This document shows positions 51,577 through 59,007 of a stretch of 64,000 nucleotides of DNA, one piece after another. Every line of letters begins with the position of its first letter. Within the stretch, counting starts at the first letter, position 1. Source of the stretch: DASUTB01 sp036374835 (lineage in GTDB: Bacteria > Actinomycetota > Actinomycetes > Jiangellales > Jiangellaceae); the NCBI GenBank assembly GCA_036374835.1, contig DASUTB010000023.1:62001-126000 (forward strand), read 5' to 3'. The translations under genes and the position numbers were made by a program. Under the pieces are notes generated by a model. That model saw nothing but the letters and a program-made list of their open reading frames with translations, was not told the origin of the DNA and did not search any database.

Positions 51577-53076
51577 TCAGTCAGCGAGGCGCTGGAGCAC
51601 GAGCTCACGAGCGCGGGCGGCGTCGGCCTGGCCACGGGTTGCCTTCATGACCGCGCCGACGAGCGGGCCGACGGCTTTCAGGTTGCCCGCCCGGACCTTG
51701 TCGGCCACGTCCGGCATCGCGGCGATCGCCTCGTCGACGGCCGCGCCGAGCGCCGAGTCGTCCGCCACCAGTGCCAGACCACGGGCTGCGACGACCTCGT
51801 CCGGTGATCCCTCGCCGGCCAGCACGCCCTCCCACACCTGCCGGGCCAGCTTGTCGTTCAGCGAGCCTTCGGCGATCAGCGCTTCGACCCGCGCCACGGC
51901 GGCGGGTGTGACGCCCACTTCGTCCAGCGCCGCGCCGCGTTCATTCGCGACCCGCGCGATTTCGCCGAGCCACCACTTCTTCGCACCACCGGCGGACGAT
52001 CCGGCGGCCACCGTCTGCTCAACGAGCTCGATCGCATCGGCGTTGATCACATCGCGCATCTCCAGATCGGTGAAGCCCCACTCCGCCTGCAACCGGGCGC
52101 GCCGCTTCGACGGCGGCTCGGGCAGCGCCGCACGCAACTCCTCGATCCACTCGGCGGACGGCGCGATCGGAACCAGGTCCGGCTCCGGGAAGTACCGGTA
52201 GTCCTCGGCCTGTTCCTTCGAGCGGCCGGGAGTCGTCTCGCCGGTGTCCTCGTGCCAGTGCCGGGTCTCCTGGATGACCCGCTCCCCCGCGTCCAGCACC
52301 GCAGCCTGGCGGCGGATCTCGTACGTGACGGCGCGCTCGACCGACCGCAGCGAGTTCACGTTCTTGGTTTCGGTGCGGGTGCCGTAGGCGGCGGACCCGG
52401 CGGGTTTGAGCGACACGTTCGCGTCGCAGCGCAGCTGGCCATGCTCCATCTTGGCGTCGGACACACCGAGCGCGCGGATGAGATCGCGCAGATGCGACAC
52501 GTAGGCGCGCGCGACGGCGGGCGCCACCTCGGCAGGCACCTCGATCGGCTTGGTCACGATCTCGATCAGCGGGATGCCGGACCGGTTGTAGTCGAGCAGC
52601 GAGTAGTCCGCGCCGTGGATCCGGCCGGTGCTGCCACCGACGTGCAGCGACTTGCCGGTGTCCTCTTCCATGTGGGCGCGCTCGATCCCGATTCGGTACG
52701 TCTCGCCGTACAGGGACACCTCGGTCCAGCCGTCGAACGCGATCGGCTCGTCGTACTGGGAGATCTGGAAGTCCTTCGGCATGTCCGGATAGAAGTAGTT
52801 CTTCCGGGCGAACCGGCACCACGGCGCGATCTTGCAGTTCAGCGCCAGGCCGATGCGGATGGCCGAGGCGACGGCCGTCTCGTTCAGCACCGGCAGCGAA
52901 CCGGGCAGGCCAAGGCACACCGGGCACACCTGCGAGTTCGGATCGGCGCCGAAGTCGGTGCGGCAACCGCAGAACATCTTCGTCGTCGTGCCGAGCTCGA
53001 CATGGACCTCTAGGCCCATCACCGGATCGAACCGGGCGATCGTCTCCTCGAACGACGGCAGCGTGGCGGTGGGCAC
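51577..53076 (-). CDS. gatB: Asp-tRNA(Asn)/Glu-tRNA(Gln) amidotransferase subunit B
   Basis: 499 aa from GTG 53076, with GGAGG eight bases upstream; the longer frame (to 53325) reads into the small gene and is rejected. GatB motifs: VMGLEVHVELGTTTKMFCGC, NYFYPDMPKDFQISQYDEP, GADYSLLDYNRSGIPLIEIV and YRYFPEPDLVP, then the YqeY-like tail domain. Binds mischarged tRNA and phosphorylates it for amidation. The two zinc-type cysteine pairs (FCGC and CPVC) are present. Confidence 0.96.
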   Translation of the reverse strand: MPTATLPSFEETIARFDPVMGLEVHVELGTTTKMFCGCRTDFGADPNSQVCPVCLGLPGSLPVLNETAVASAIRIGLALNCKIAPWCRFARKNYFYPDMPKDFQISQYDEPIAFDGWTEVSLYGETYRIGIERAHMEEDTGKSLHVGGSTGRIHGADYSLLDYNRSGIPLIEIVTKPIEVPAEVAPAVARAYVSHLRDLIRALGVSDAKMEHGQLRCDANVSLKPAGSAAYGTRTETKNVNSLRSVERAVTYEIRRQAAVLDAGERVIQETRHWHEDTGETTPGRSKEQAEDYRYFPEPDLVPIAPSAEWIEELRAALPEPPSKRRARLQAEWGFTDLEMRDVINADAIELVEQTVAAGSSAGGAKKWWLGEIARVANERGAALDEVGVTPAAVARVEALIAEGSLNDKLARQVWEGVLAGEGSPDEVVAARGLALVADDSALGAAVDEAIAAMPDVADKVRAGNLKAVGPLVGAVMKATRGQADAARARELVLQRLAD

Positions 53077-53078
53077 GC

Positions 53079-53276
53079 TCAGTCCTCCTGCTCCGCGCGC
53101 TCCTCGCGCAGCTCCCTGATGATCAACGCCACGGCCGTCGCGATGGCCAACGCGTGCACGATCGCGTCGAGCAACTTCAGCTTGTCGTGTTCGGTCCGCG
53201 CCTGGCGCAGCGACTTCACTGCGCCTCCGGCGGCCAAAGCCTGCCCGCCGAGTCGAACCACGTTCTTCATATCCAT
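53079..53276 (-). CDS. Small conserved protein embedded between gatA and gatB
   Basis: 65 aa. Begins MDMKNVVRLGGQALAAGGAV, has a basic helix (KSLRQARTEHDKLKLLDAIV), a hydrophobic stretch HALAIATAVALIIREL and a charged tail REERAEQED. Its ATG directly follows the gatA TAG and its stop is two bases before the gatB GTG, so it is translated as part of the gat operon. Not a known Gat subunit. Might be a small membrane or tRNA-amidotransferase-associated protein; function unknown. Confidence 0.75.
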   Translation of the reverse strand: MDMKNVVRLGGQALAAGGAVKSLRQARTEHDKLKLLDAIVHALAIATAVALIIRELREERAEQED

Positions 53277-54788
53277 CTACTTCACCCCTAACTCTGGCGC
53301 CTGGGCCAGCAACGAACCGTTCCACGCCGCGGTGAACGCCGTCTCCGCGGCCGCGCCGACCCGGTACAGCCGATCATCGGCCATTACCGGTGCCATGACG
53401 TGTAGCCCGACCGGCAAACCGTCCTCCTCGGCCAGCCCGCACGGGAACGACGCGGCGGCCACGCCGGCGAGGTTGGCCGGAATCGTGCACAGGTCCGCCC
53501 GGTACATCGCCAGCGGATCGTCCACCCGCTCCCCGATCGGAAACGCCGTCGTCGGCGTCGTCGGCGAGACGAGCACGTCCACCTGCTCGAACGCCGCGGC
53601 GAAATCCCGGCTGACGAGGGTGCGGACCTTCTGCGCCTGGCCGTAGTACGCGTCGTAATAGCCGCTGGACAGCGCGTACGTGCCGAGCATGATGCGGCGC
53701 TTTGCCTCCGCGCCGAAACCCCGCCCGCGGGTGAGGTTCATAACCTCCTCGGCGCTGCGACCGCCATCGTCCCCCACCCGTAGGCCGTACCGCATCGCGT
53801 CGAACCGCGCGAGGTTGGACGACACCTCGCTCGGCAGGATCAGGTAGTACGCCGGCAGCCCGTACTCGAAGTGCGGGCAGGACACTTCCACGACATCGGC
53901 ACCGAGCTTGGTCAGCAGCTCGACGGCTTCGCCGAAACGTACCTCGACGCCGGTCTGGTATCCGTCCCCGCCGAACTCCTTGACGACGCCGACCTTGACC
54001 CCGGACAGGTCGCCGTCCGCACCGGCGCGCGCGGCCGCCACCACGTCGGGCACGGGCTGGTCGATGCTGGTCGAGTCGCGCGGGTCGTGCCCGGCGATCA
54101 CTTCGTGCAGCAGCGCAGCGTCGAGGACCGTCCGTGCGCACGGCCCACCCTGGTCGAGGCTGGACGCGCAGGCCACCAGGCCGTACCGGCTCACACCACC
54201 GTAGGTGGGCTTGACGCCGACCGTTCCGGTGACCGCGGCCGGCTGCCGGATCGATCCGCCGGTGTCGGTGCCGATGGCCAGCGGCGCCTCGTACGCGGCG
54301 AGGCTGGCGCTCGACCCGCCGCCCGAACCGCCCGGTATGCGAGTCAGATCCCACGGGTTGCGCGTCGGCCCGTAGGCGGAGTTCTCGGTGGACGAGCCCA
54401 TCGCGAACTCGTCCATGTTCGTCTTGCCGAGGATGACGACGTCCGCCGCGCGCAGTTTCGCCGTCACCGTCGCGTCATAGGGAGGACGCCAGCCTTCGAG
54501 GATCTTGGAACCGCACGTGGTCGGCATGTCGGCGGTGGTGAACACGTCCTTGAGCGCGAGCGGCACGCCGGCGAGCGGGCCGAGCGCGTCCCCGGCCGCA
54601 CGTTTACGGTCGACCGCCTCTGCGGCGGCCAGCGCACCGTCGGTGTTCACGTGCAGGAACGCGTTGAGCTGGCCGTCGACCGCGGCGATCCGGTCGAGGT
54701 GCGCGCGGGCCACGTCGACCGCACTCGTTTCGCCCTTTCCGATCGCTGCGGCGAGGTCGGCGGCGGTCATCCGGGTCAGGTCGCTCAT
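53277..54788 (-). CDS. gatA: Asp-tRNA(Asn)/Glu-tRNA(Gln) amidotransferase subunit A
   Basis: 503 aa, amidase-signature glutaminase subunit. Catalytic Lys in GVPLALKDVF, cis-Ser and nucleophile Ser in GGSGGGSSASLAAY and IGTDTGGSIRQPA. Standard length. Releases ammonia from glutamine for GatB. Overlaps gatC by 4 bp (ATGA) and is followed at once by a 65-aa gene. Confidence 0.97.
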   Translation of the reverse strand: MSDLTRMTAADLAAAIGKGETSAVDVARAHLDRIAAVDGQLNAFLHVNTDGALAAAEAVDRKRAAGDALGPLAGVPLALKDVFTTADMPTTCGSKILEGWRPPYDATVTAKLRAADVVILGKTNMDEFAMGSSTENSAYGPTRNPWDLTRIPGGSGGGSSASLAAYEAPLAIGTDTGGSIRQPAAVTGTVGVKPTYGGVSRYGLVACASSLDQGGPCARTVLDAALLHEVIAGHDPRDSTSIDQPVPDVVAAARAGADGDLSGVKVGVVKEFGGDGYQTGVEVRFGEAVELLTKLGADVVEVSCPHFEYGLPAYYLILPSEVSSNLARFDAMRYGLRVGDDGGRSAEEVMNLTRGRGFGAEAKRRIMLGTYALSSGYYDAYYGQAQKVRTLVSRDFAAAFEQVDVLVSPTTPTTAFPIGERVDDPLAMYRADLCTIPANLAGVAAASFPCGLAEEDGLPVGLHVMAPVMADDRLYRVGAAAETAFTAAWNGSLLAQAPELGVK

Positions 54789-55084
54789 GCCTCCTCCCCC
54801 AGGATCTTCGGCACGCGGAACCGCCCGTCCTCGGCCTCGGGCGCCTGGTCGAGCGCCTGCTCGGGCGTCAGACCCGGAGCCGGCTCGTCCGGCCGGAACA
54901 CGTTGGTCAGCGGCAGCGAGTGCGACGTCGGAGGAATGTCGTCCGCGGCGACCTCGGACACCTTCGCCACGAAGCCGGCGATGGCATCGAGCTGTCCGGC
55001 GAGATGATCGAGCTCGTCCGGTGCGAGGTCGAGGCGCGCGAGCCGCGCGAGATGGGCGGCCTCATCACGGCTGATCGTGGGCAT
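54785..55084 (-). CDS. gatC: Asp-tRNA(Asn)/Glu-tRNA(Gln) amidotransferase subunit C
   Basis: 99 aa. GatC motif ISRDEAAHLARLARLDLAPDE near the N-terminus, then VAADDIPPTSH and FRPDEPAPGL, and C-terminal GRFRVPKILGEEA. Helps assemble GatAB. First gene of the operon. Confidence 0.95.
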   Translation of the reverse strand: MPTISRDEAAHLARLARLDLAPDELDHLAGQLDAIAGFVAKVSEVAADDIPPTSHSLPLTNVFRPDEPAPGLTPEQALDQAPEAEDGRFRVPKILGEEA

Positions 55085-55175
55085 GTCGGTGGAACCTTCC
55101 TACATCCGTGGCATCGGTAAATCGGCGACGGCACCGATCCTACGGCCTCGCGGCCGTTCCGCGCGTCAGGCACCG

Positions 55176-55224
55176 TGATCACCGGCATCTTTCACATGTA
55201 TGGCATGAAGAGTGCCGGTGATCA
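55176..55224. terminator. Hairpin at the YihY gene stop
   Basis: Perfect 12-bp outer arms TGATCACCGGCA / TGCCGGTGATCA with an imperfect inner stem (CTTTCACATG against CATGAAGAG). The TGA stop of the YihY-family gene is inside the arm on the minus strand. No U-tract; a strong GC hairpin terminator or another stop-associated repeat. Confidence 0.6.
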
Positions 55225-56160
55225 TGAGCTGGGCTGTCGGGGCTCGGCAAACGGTTCGACGTCGTGCGGGTGACCGCCTTCGATGGCCCGGCCGCGGTTC
55301 AACTCGGCGTCGAGCTCCAAGCCGAGCAGTACCGCGATGTTCGACAGCCACAACCAGATGAGAAAGATGATCACACTGGCGAGGGCCCCGTAGGTCCGGT
55401 TGAAGTTGCCGAAGTTGGCGACGTAGAGCGCGAACGCCCCTGAGGCGACCATCCAGAGAAGTACCGCGAGGATGCTCCCGGGAGTGATCCACCGAAAGCC
55501 TGGATGCCGGACGTTCGGCGCTCCCCAGTAGAGGATCGCGAGGATCAGGGCGACGATGAGTACCAGCACCGGCCATTTCGCGATGTCCCAGACCATGACC
55601 GCCGTATCGCCCAGCCCGATGAGGTCACCGGCCCACGAGGCCAGCGACCCGGTGAAGACGACCGCCACCGCGCTGGCGGCGAGCAGAACGACAAGAACGA
55701 TGGTGATCCCGAGCCGGATCGGAATGGTCTTCCAGATCGGCCGCCCCTCCGGCATCGCGTAGACCGCGTTCGAGGCGCGCATGAACGCCGCTACGTATCC
55801 CGACGCCGACCACAACGCGATTGCCAGGCTGATGATCAGCGTGAACCCCGCGATGCGCTGGGTTCCTTCCAAGTTCTGCAGCGCCGCCGTCAGGATCTCC
55901 TGAGCCGCGCCCGGTACCACGCCGCTGAGGTTGTCGAGCAACGTATCGATCGCGTCGCTGCCGAGCAGGCCGACGACCGCGACGAGCGCCACCAGGGCAG
56001 GAAAGATCGACAATATGCCGTAGTAGGTCAGCGCGGCCGCCCAGTCGGTGAGATTGTCCTTCCGAAAACCGGACACGGTCCGCTTGAGCGCGCCCCACCA
56101 CGATCGCCTGCTCAAGTCGGTAGGCGTGTCCGGCGGCGCCGTCGCCTGTCTATCACTCAT
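55222..56160 (-). CDS. YihY/BrkB-family membrane protein
   Basis: 312 aa from ATG 56160, which has AGGAGG six bases upstream; ATG 56241 lacks this. About six membrane helices. Family motifs: NLTDWAAALTYYGILSIFPALVA (read as two parts), GLIISLAIALWSASGYVAAF-like segment, YWGAPNVRHPGFRWITPGSI and VIIFLIWLWLSNIAVLLG. Formerly called ribonuclease BN; the family is now seen as a membrane protein of unclear function. Separated from the PadR gene by a divergent promoter region. Confidence 0.9.
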   Translation of the reverse strand: MSDRQATAPPDTPTDLSRRSWWGALKRTVSGFRKDNLTDWAAALTYYGILSIFPALVALVAVVGLLGSDAIDTLLDNLSGVVPGAAQEILTAALQNLEGTQRIAGFTLIISLAIALWSASGYVAAFMRASNAVYAMPEGRPIWKTIPIRLGITIVLVVLLAASAVAVVFTGSLASWAGDLIGLGDTAVMVWDIAKWPVLVLIVALILAILYWGAPNVRHPGFRWITPGSILAVLLWMVASGAFALYVANFGNFNRTYGALASVIIFLIWLWLSNIAVLLGLELDAELNRGRAIEGGHPHDVEPFAEPRQPSS

Positions 56161-56270
56161 GTCCAGCCTCCTGAGGGACCCGAACGCCGCCATCGGCACG
56201 GTCGCTCCAATTAACGGATTACCCGGGATCCGGTCGCGCACACCTCGCCGCTAGCCTTGCGTCACGAGAA

Positions 56271-56298
56271 GTCGCGATATATCGTTGAGCCATCGCGA
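56271..56298. promoter_or_regulatory. Candidate PadR operator
   Basis: GTCGCGATATATCGTTGAG contains the 10-bp palindrome CGATATATCG (56275-56284); a second half-site ATCGCGA follows at 56292-56298. Located 30-55 bp upstream of the PadR gene. CGATATATCG-type sites are common at actinobacterial PadR promoters; binding is inferred. Confidence 0.6.
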
Positions 56299-56326
56299 CT
56301 GCTCACAGATATAAAGAGGAATTCGG

Positions 56327-56914
56327 ATGACACATCGGCACGGCTGGCACGGCTTCGGCGGAGCCTGGATGTTCGCACCACCATGGGCGGCCAAGAGCGG
56401 ATGGGGGCCGGGGCCGCAATGGGGCGGCTTTCCCGGCGGGCGCGGTACCGCACGACGGGCCCGGCGGGGGGACGTCCGTGCAGCGATCCTGGCCATCCTG
56501 GCCGAACGGCCGGCGAACGGGTACCAGATCATCCAGGAGATCGAGGAGCGCAGCCGCGGCGGCTGGAAGCCGAGCCCCGGCTCGATCTATCCAACGCTGT
56601 CCCAACTCGAGGACGAGGGCCTCGTGCGTGCGACGGACGACGCGGGACGGCGCGTTTTCGAGCTGACCGACGCCGGCCACGAATACGTCGCGCGCCACCA
56701 GGAAGACGTCTCCGCACCGTGGGAGCCGTTCGCGGCACCGGATGACGACGATGACGAGCTGCGCCCACTTCTGGCCCAGACCGCGGCGGCGCTGTGGCAG
56801 GTCATGGGCACCGGGACGCCCGAACAGCAGGCTCGCGCCCGTGACGTGCTGGCTGAGACCCGGCGAAAGCTCTATGGGATTCTGGCGGATGGCGACGATG
56901 ACACGAGGGGGTGA
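56327..56914 (+). CDS. PadR-family transcriptional regulator
   Basis: 195 aa. A Gly/Trp/His-rich N-terminus (HGWHGFGGAWMFAPP, GWGPGPQWGGFPGGRG) precedes the PadR winged helix: AILAILAERPANGYQIIQEI, GGWKPSPGSIYPTLSQLEDE and DAGRRVFELTDAG. The C-terminus is a helical dimer region. Good ribosome site (AGAGGA). The downstream DUF1707 gene starts 6 bp later, so the pair is probably an operon under autoregulation. Confidence 0.92.
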   Translation: MTHRHGWHGFGGAWMFAPPWAAKSGWGPGPQWGGFPGGRGTARRARRGDVRAAILAILAERPANGYQIIQEIEERSRGGWKPSPGSIYPTLSQLEDEGLVRATDDAGRRVFELTDAGHEYVARHQEDVSAPWEPFAAPDDDDDELRPLLAQTAAALWQVMGTGTPEQQARARDVLAETRRKLYGILADGDDDTRG

Positions 56915-56920
56915 CTCGCA

Positions 56921-57361
56921 GTGACCGCGATCCGGATCGGCGACACCGAGCGGGACGCCGCGATCAGCGCATTGGCCGACCACTACGCGGCGGGCCGGCT
57001 CACCAAGGATGAGTACGACGAGCGGGCCGACCGCGCCAACGCCGCCCGTTTCGACGACGACCTGAAGCCACTGTTCGCCGACCTCCCGGTCGCTGAACGA
57101 CCTCGCAGCGTCACCGGATCCACCACGCGGCGTGAGCGGCGCGGCCCGCATCCTGCGTTGTTCGCCGCACCGTTGCTCTGGCTGGCACCGTTGCTGACGA
57201 TCGGTGCGATCGCCGTCGTGGCGGCGGTCATCGTCGTCATCTCGCCGTGGCTGCTGCTCGCCGCCTTCTGGTTCGCCTGCGCCGGCCTCGGCTGCGGCCG
57301 CAGGAACCGCCACCACCACCGCACGTGGGCCCGGACGCGACACCATTGGCAGCGCGTCTGA
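56921..57361 (+). CDS. DUF1707-domain membrane protein
   Basis: 146 aa from GTG 56921. N-terminal DUF1707/SHOCT-like motif RIGDTERDAAISALADHYAA, GRLTKDEYDERADRANAARF, then a basic linker, two hydrophobic segments (LLWLAPLLTIGAIAVVAAVI and SPWLLLAAFWFACAG) and an Arg/His-rich tail. Function unknown; its pairing with PadR is common in actinobacteria and suggests it is the main target of that regulator. Confidence 0.88.
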   Translation: MTAIRIGDTERDAAISALADHYAAGRLTKDEYDERADRANAARFDDDLKPLFADLPVAERPRSVTGSTTRRERRGPHPALFAAPLLWLAPLLTIGAIAVVAAVIVVISPWLLLAAFWFACAGLGCGRRNRHHHRTWARTRHHWQRV

Positions 57362-57461
57362 GCATCGTTTTCGGGCTCGTGCCCGGAAACACCCTGGAAT
57401 CTCGGCGCGGGTAAGCGCAGACTAGAAGGCGAGGGAGTTCCGCGACTCCGGGGGTGTTTCG

Positions 57462-58178
57462 ATGCACTTACGAAACCGTGACGCCGTACCCGACTGGCCG
57501 GACGGTGTGCCCGTCCTGTCCAAAGGCAAGCACCGCAATCCGAAGAAGGGCGCCTGCTTCATGGAGTACGCGTCCTATCTCGCGGGTGAGCGGTGGAGCG
57601 ATCACCCGGCGTGTACGCACCCGCTACTCGCCGCGCTTGCCCGGCTGGTCAACGACTACACGACCGACGCGGGCCGAGCCCGGCTCGCGCCGTTGGTCCC
57701 AGCCGTCATCGGGCTCAAGAGTTACGGCGATGACGCGGTTCTCGACGCGACGATCGCCCTACGTGCGGCCACGACGGCACTGCCGGTGGCCGCAGCCGAA
57801 CGGCAGAACGTGCTCGCCGTCTCGCTCATCAACGCTCGTGGCGTCCTGCGCGAGACCAGCGGCGCGGGGCCGCCCGATCTCATGCGCGACAGTCAACGGG
57901 CTCTCGCCGGCGTGCCGCATGCCGAGCAATGGGCACGCCGGTTCATCGGCGGCACGCGCCCGTCGCGCAAAGGGTTCGGACGGCACGCCGCACCGAGCAC
58001 GGTACGAGTGGCTGCGCAGAGCATCGCGCGCGGCTGCCTCCAGTCGCCGGACGACCTCCTCTACTCCATGCTGGCCGGCGCGATCGACGACTGTAGAACC
58101 GTCCTCGCCCACCAGAATGACCACGTCAGGCACGAAAGCACCCCGTTGCCGGCTCGGCCGAGCCGGCAACGGGGGTGA
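57462..58178 (+). CDS. Conserved hypothetical protein, about 238 aa
   Basis: Not recognised by name. N-terminal KGKHRNPKKGACFMEYASYL and AGERWSDHPACTHPLLAALA look conserved, with Cys and His that may bind metal; the rest is helical, soluble and Ala/Arg-rich. The last 20 residues (from NDHVRHESTP) are encoded by a family II repeat core and a 34-bp palindrome, so the original C-terminus probably ended near 58115, where other genes use the repeat's TGA; here the frame reads past it. A late frameshift or readthrough extension is possible. Confidence 0.75.
   Translation: MHLRNRDAVPDWPDGVPVLSKGKHRNPKKGACFMEYASYLAGERWSDHPACTHPLLAALARLVNDYTTDAGRARLAPLVPAVIGLKSYGDDAVLDATIALRAATTALPVAAAERQNVLAVSLINARGVLRETSGAGPPDLMRDSQRALAGVPHAEQWARRFIGGTRPSRKGFGRHAAPSTVRVAAQSIARGCLQSPDDLLYSMLAGAIDDCRTVLAHQNDHVRHESTPLPARPSRQRG
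58115..58130 (+). repeat. Repeat family II core read through by a CDS
   Basis: GAATGACCACGTCAGG. The family TGA is out of frame with the overlapping gene (read as CAG AAT GAC CAC), in contrast to the copies that act as stop codons. Confidence 0.55.
58141..58174. terminator. Perfect 34-bp palindrome between convergent genes
   Basis: CCCCGTTGCCGGCTCGG and its exact reverse complement abut without a loop, giving 17-bp arms. It lies at the 3' end of the plus-strand hypothetical gene and 20 bp past the Hsp20 stop, so a bidirectional terminator is likely. Confidence 0.75.
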
Positions 58179-58193
58179 ACAGCTAGCGATCGG

Positions 58194-58631
58194 TTAGTTG
58201 GACAGTTCCGGGGCCTGCTCACCCGTGGTGACCGGGATGCGAGCCGGAGTGCTGCCCTTGTAGGCGCCGGCGATACGCACCGTGACGACGCCCGCGTCGT
58301 AGCTGGCGGTCAGGTCGGCCTCGCTCACGTGGGACGGCAGCCGGAAGCTGCGGCTGAACTTGCCGTAGCGGATCTCGCGGACATGCCGGACCTCGGTGTC
58401 CTCGGTGTGCTGCGAGCGCCGCTCACCCTTGATGACGAGCGAGTTTCCGGTGAGTTCGACGGCGAGGTCGTTCTCCGGGTCGATGCCCGGTACCTCCACC
58501 CGGACGACGGCGTCCTCGCCGTCCCGAATGACCTCGGAGGGTGCCGCGACCGCGCCGGCATTGCCGGCCGAGCCGAACAGAGCGTCGAAGTCCGCGAACG
58601 GGTCCCACCGACGAAGAGTCATGGTGCTCAT
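58194..58631 (-). CDS. Hsp20/alpha-crystallin small heat-shock protein
   Basis: 145 aa from ATG 58631, with GGAGG eight bases upstream. Alpha-crystallin domain: VIRDGEDAVVRVEVPGIDPE, LAVELTGNSLVIKGERRSQ, YGKFSRSFRLPSHVSEADL and DAGVVTVRI. ATP-independent chaperone in the cytoplasm. Two HAIR-like operators lie 60-110 bp upstream, so heat control by HspR is likely. Confidence 0.93.
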   Translation of the reverse strand: MSTMTLRRWDPFADFDALFGSAGNAGAVAAPSEVIRDGEDAVVRVEVPGIDPENDLAVELTGNSLVIKGERRSQHTEDTEVRHVREIRYGKFSRSFRLPSHVSEADLTASYDAGVVTVRIAGAYKGSTPARIPVTTGEQAPELSN

Positions 58632-58690
58632 TGATGTGCCTCCCAATAGTGACGGCGTGCCGGCCGCCTCCGGCCGCACATCCGGTACAA

Positions 58691-58739
58691 CTTGAGTCTC
58701 TCAGACTCAATTCCCTAAGTTGAGTCAGTAGGACTCAAG
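58691..58739. promoter_or_regulatory. Two HAIR-like (HspR) elements before hsp20
   Basis: CTTGAGT-N7-ACTCAAT at 58691-58711 and GTTGAGT-N7-ACTCAAG at 58719-58739. The HspR site HAIR is CTTGAGT-N7-ACTCAAG, so each has one mismatch. They are 28 bp apart centre to centre, upstream of the Hsp20 gene. Confidence 0.8.
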
Positions 58740-58761
58740 TTCACTCAGGGCGAACCTGCCG

Positions 58762-59007
58762 CTACGGGTACATTCCGGTCGCGCCGTCGATCTGCTCGCG
58801 GATGATGTCCGCGTGTCCCGCGTGCCTCGCGGTTTCTCCGATCATGTGGATGACGATCCAGCGCAGACTGAAGCGCTTCCCATGGTGCTCCCGAGCGGAC
58901 AGATCGTCGAGCTCGGCAGCGTCGATCACGGCGTCGGCTCGGGTGATGTGCCGTTCGTACAACTCGATGATGCCCCGCCGGCGGTGTCGGGCGTGTCTTG
59001 AGTTGTG
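58762..59007 (-). pseudogene. Remnant of a DUF664/DinB-like protein (C-terminal part)
   Basis: The open frame directly after the ligA stop reads RRRGIIELYERHITRADAV, then RFSLRWIVIHMIGETARHAG and HADIIREQIDGATGMYP. This is the C-terminal part of DUF664 (DinB-like four-helix) proteins, normally about 160-180 aa; here only some 75 residues remain and the only starts are TTG codons. Probably a decayed gene truncated at its 5' end by the ligA region. Confidence 0.6.
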
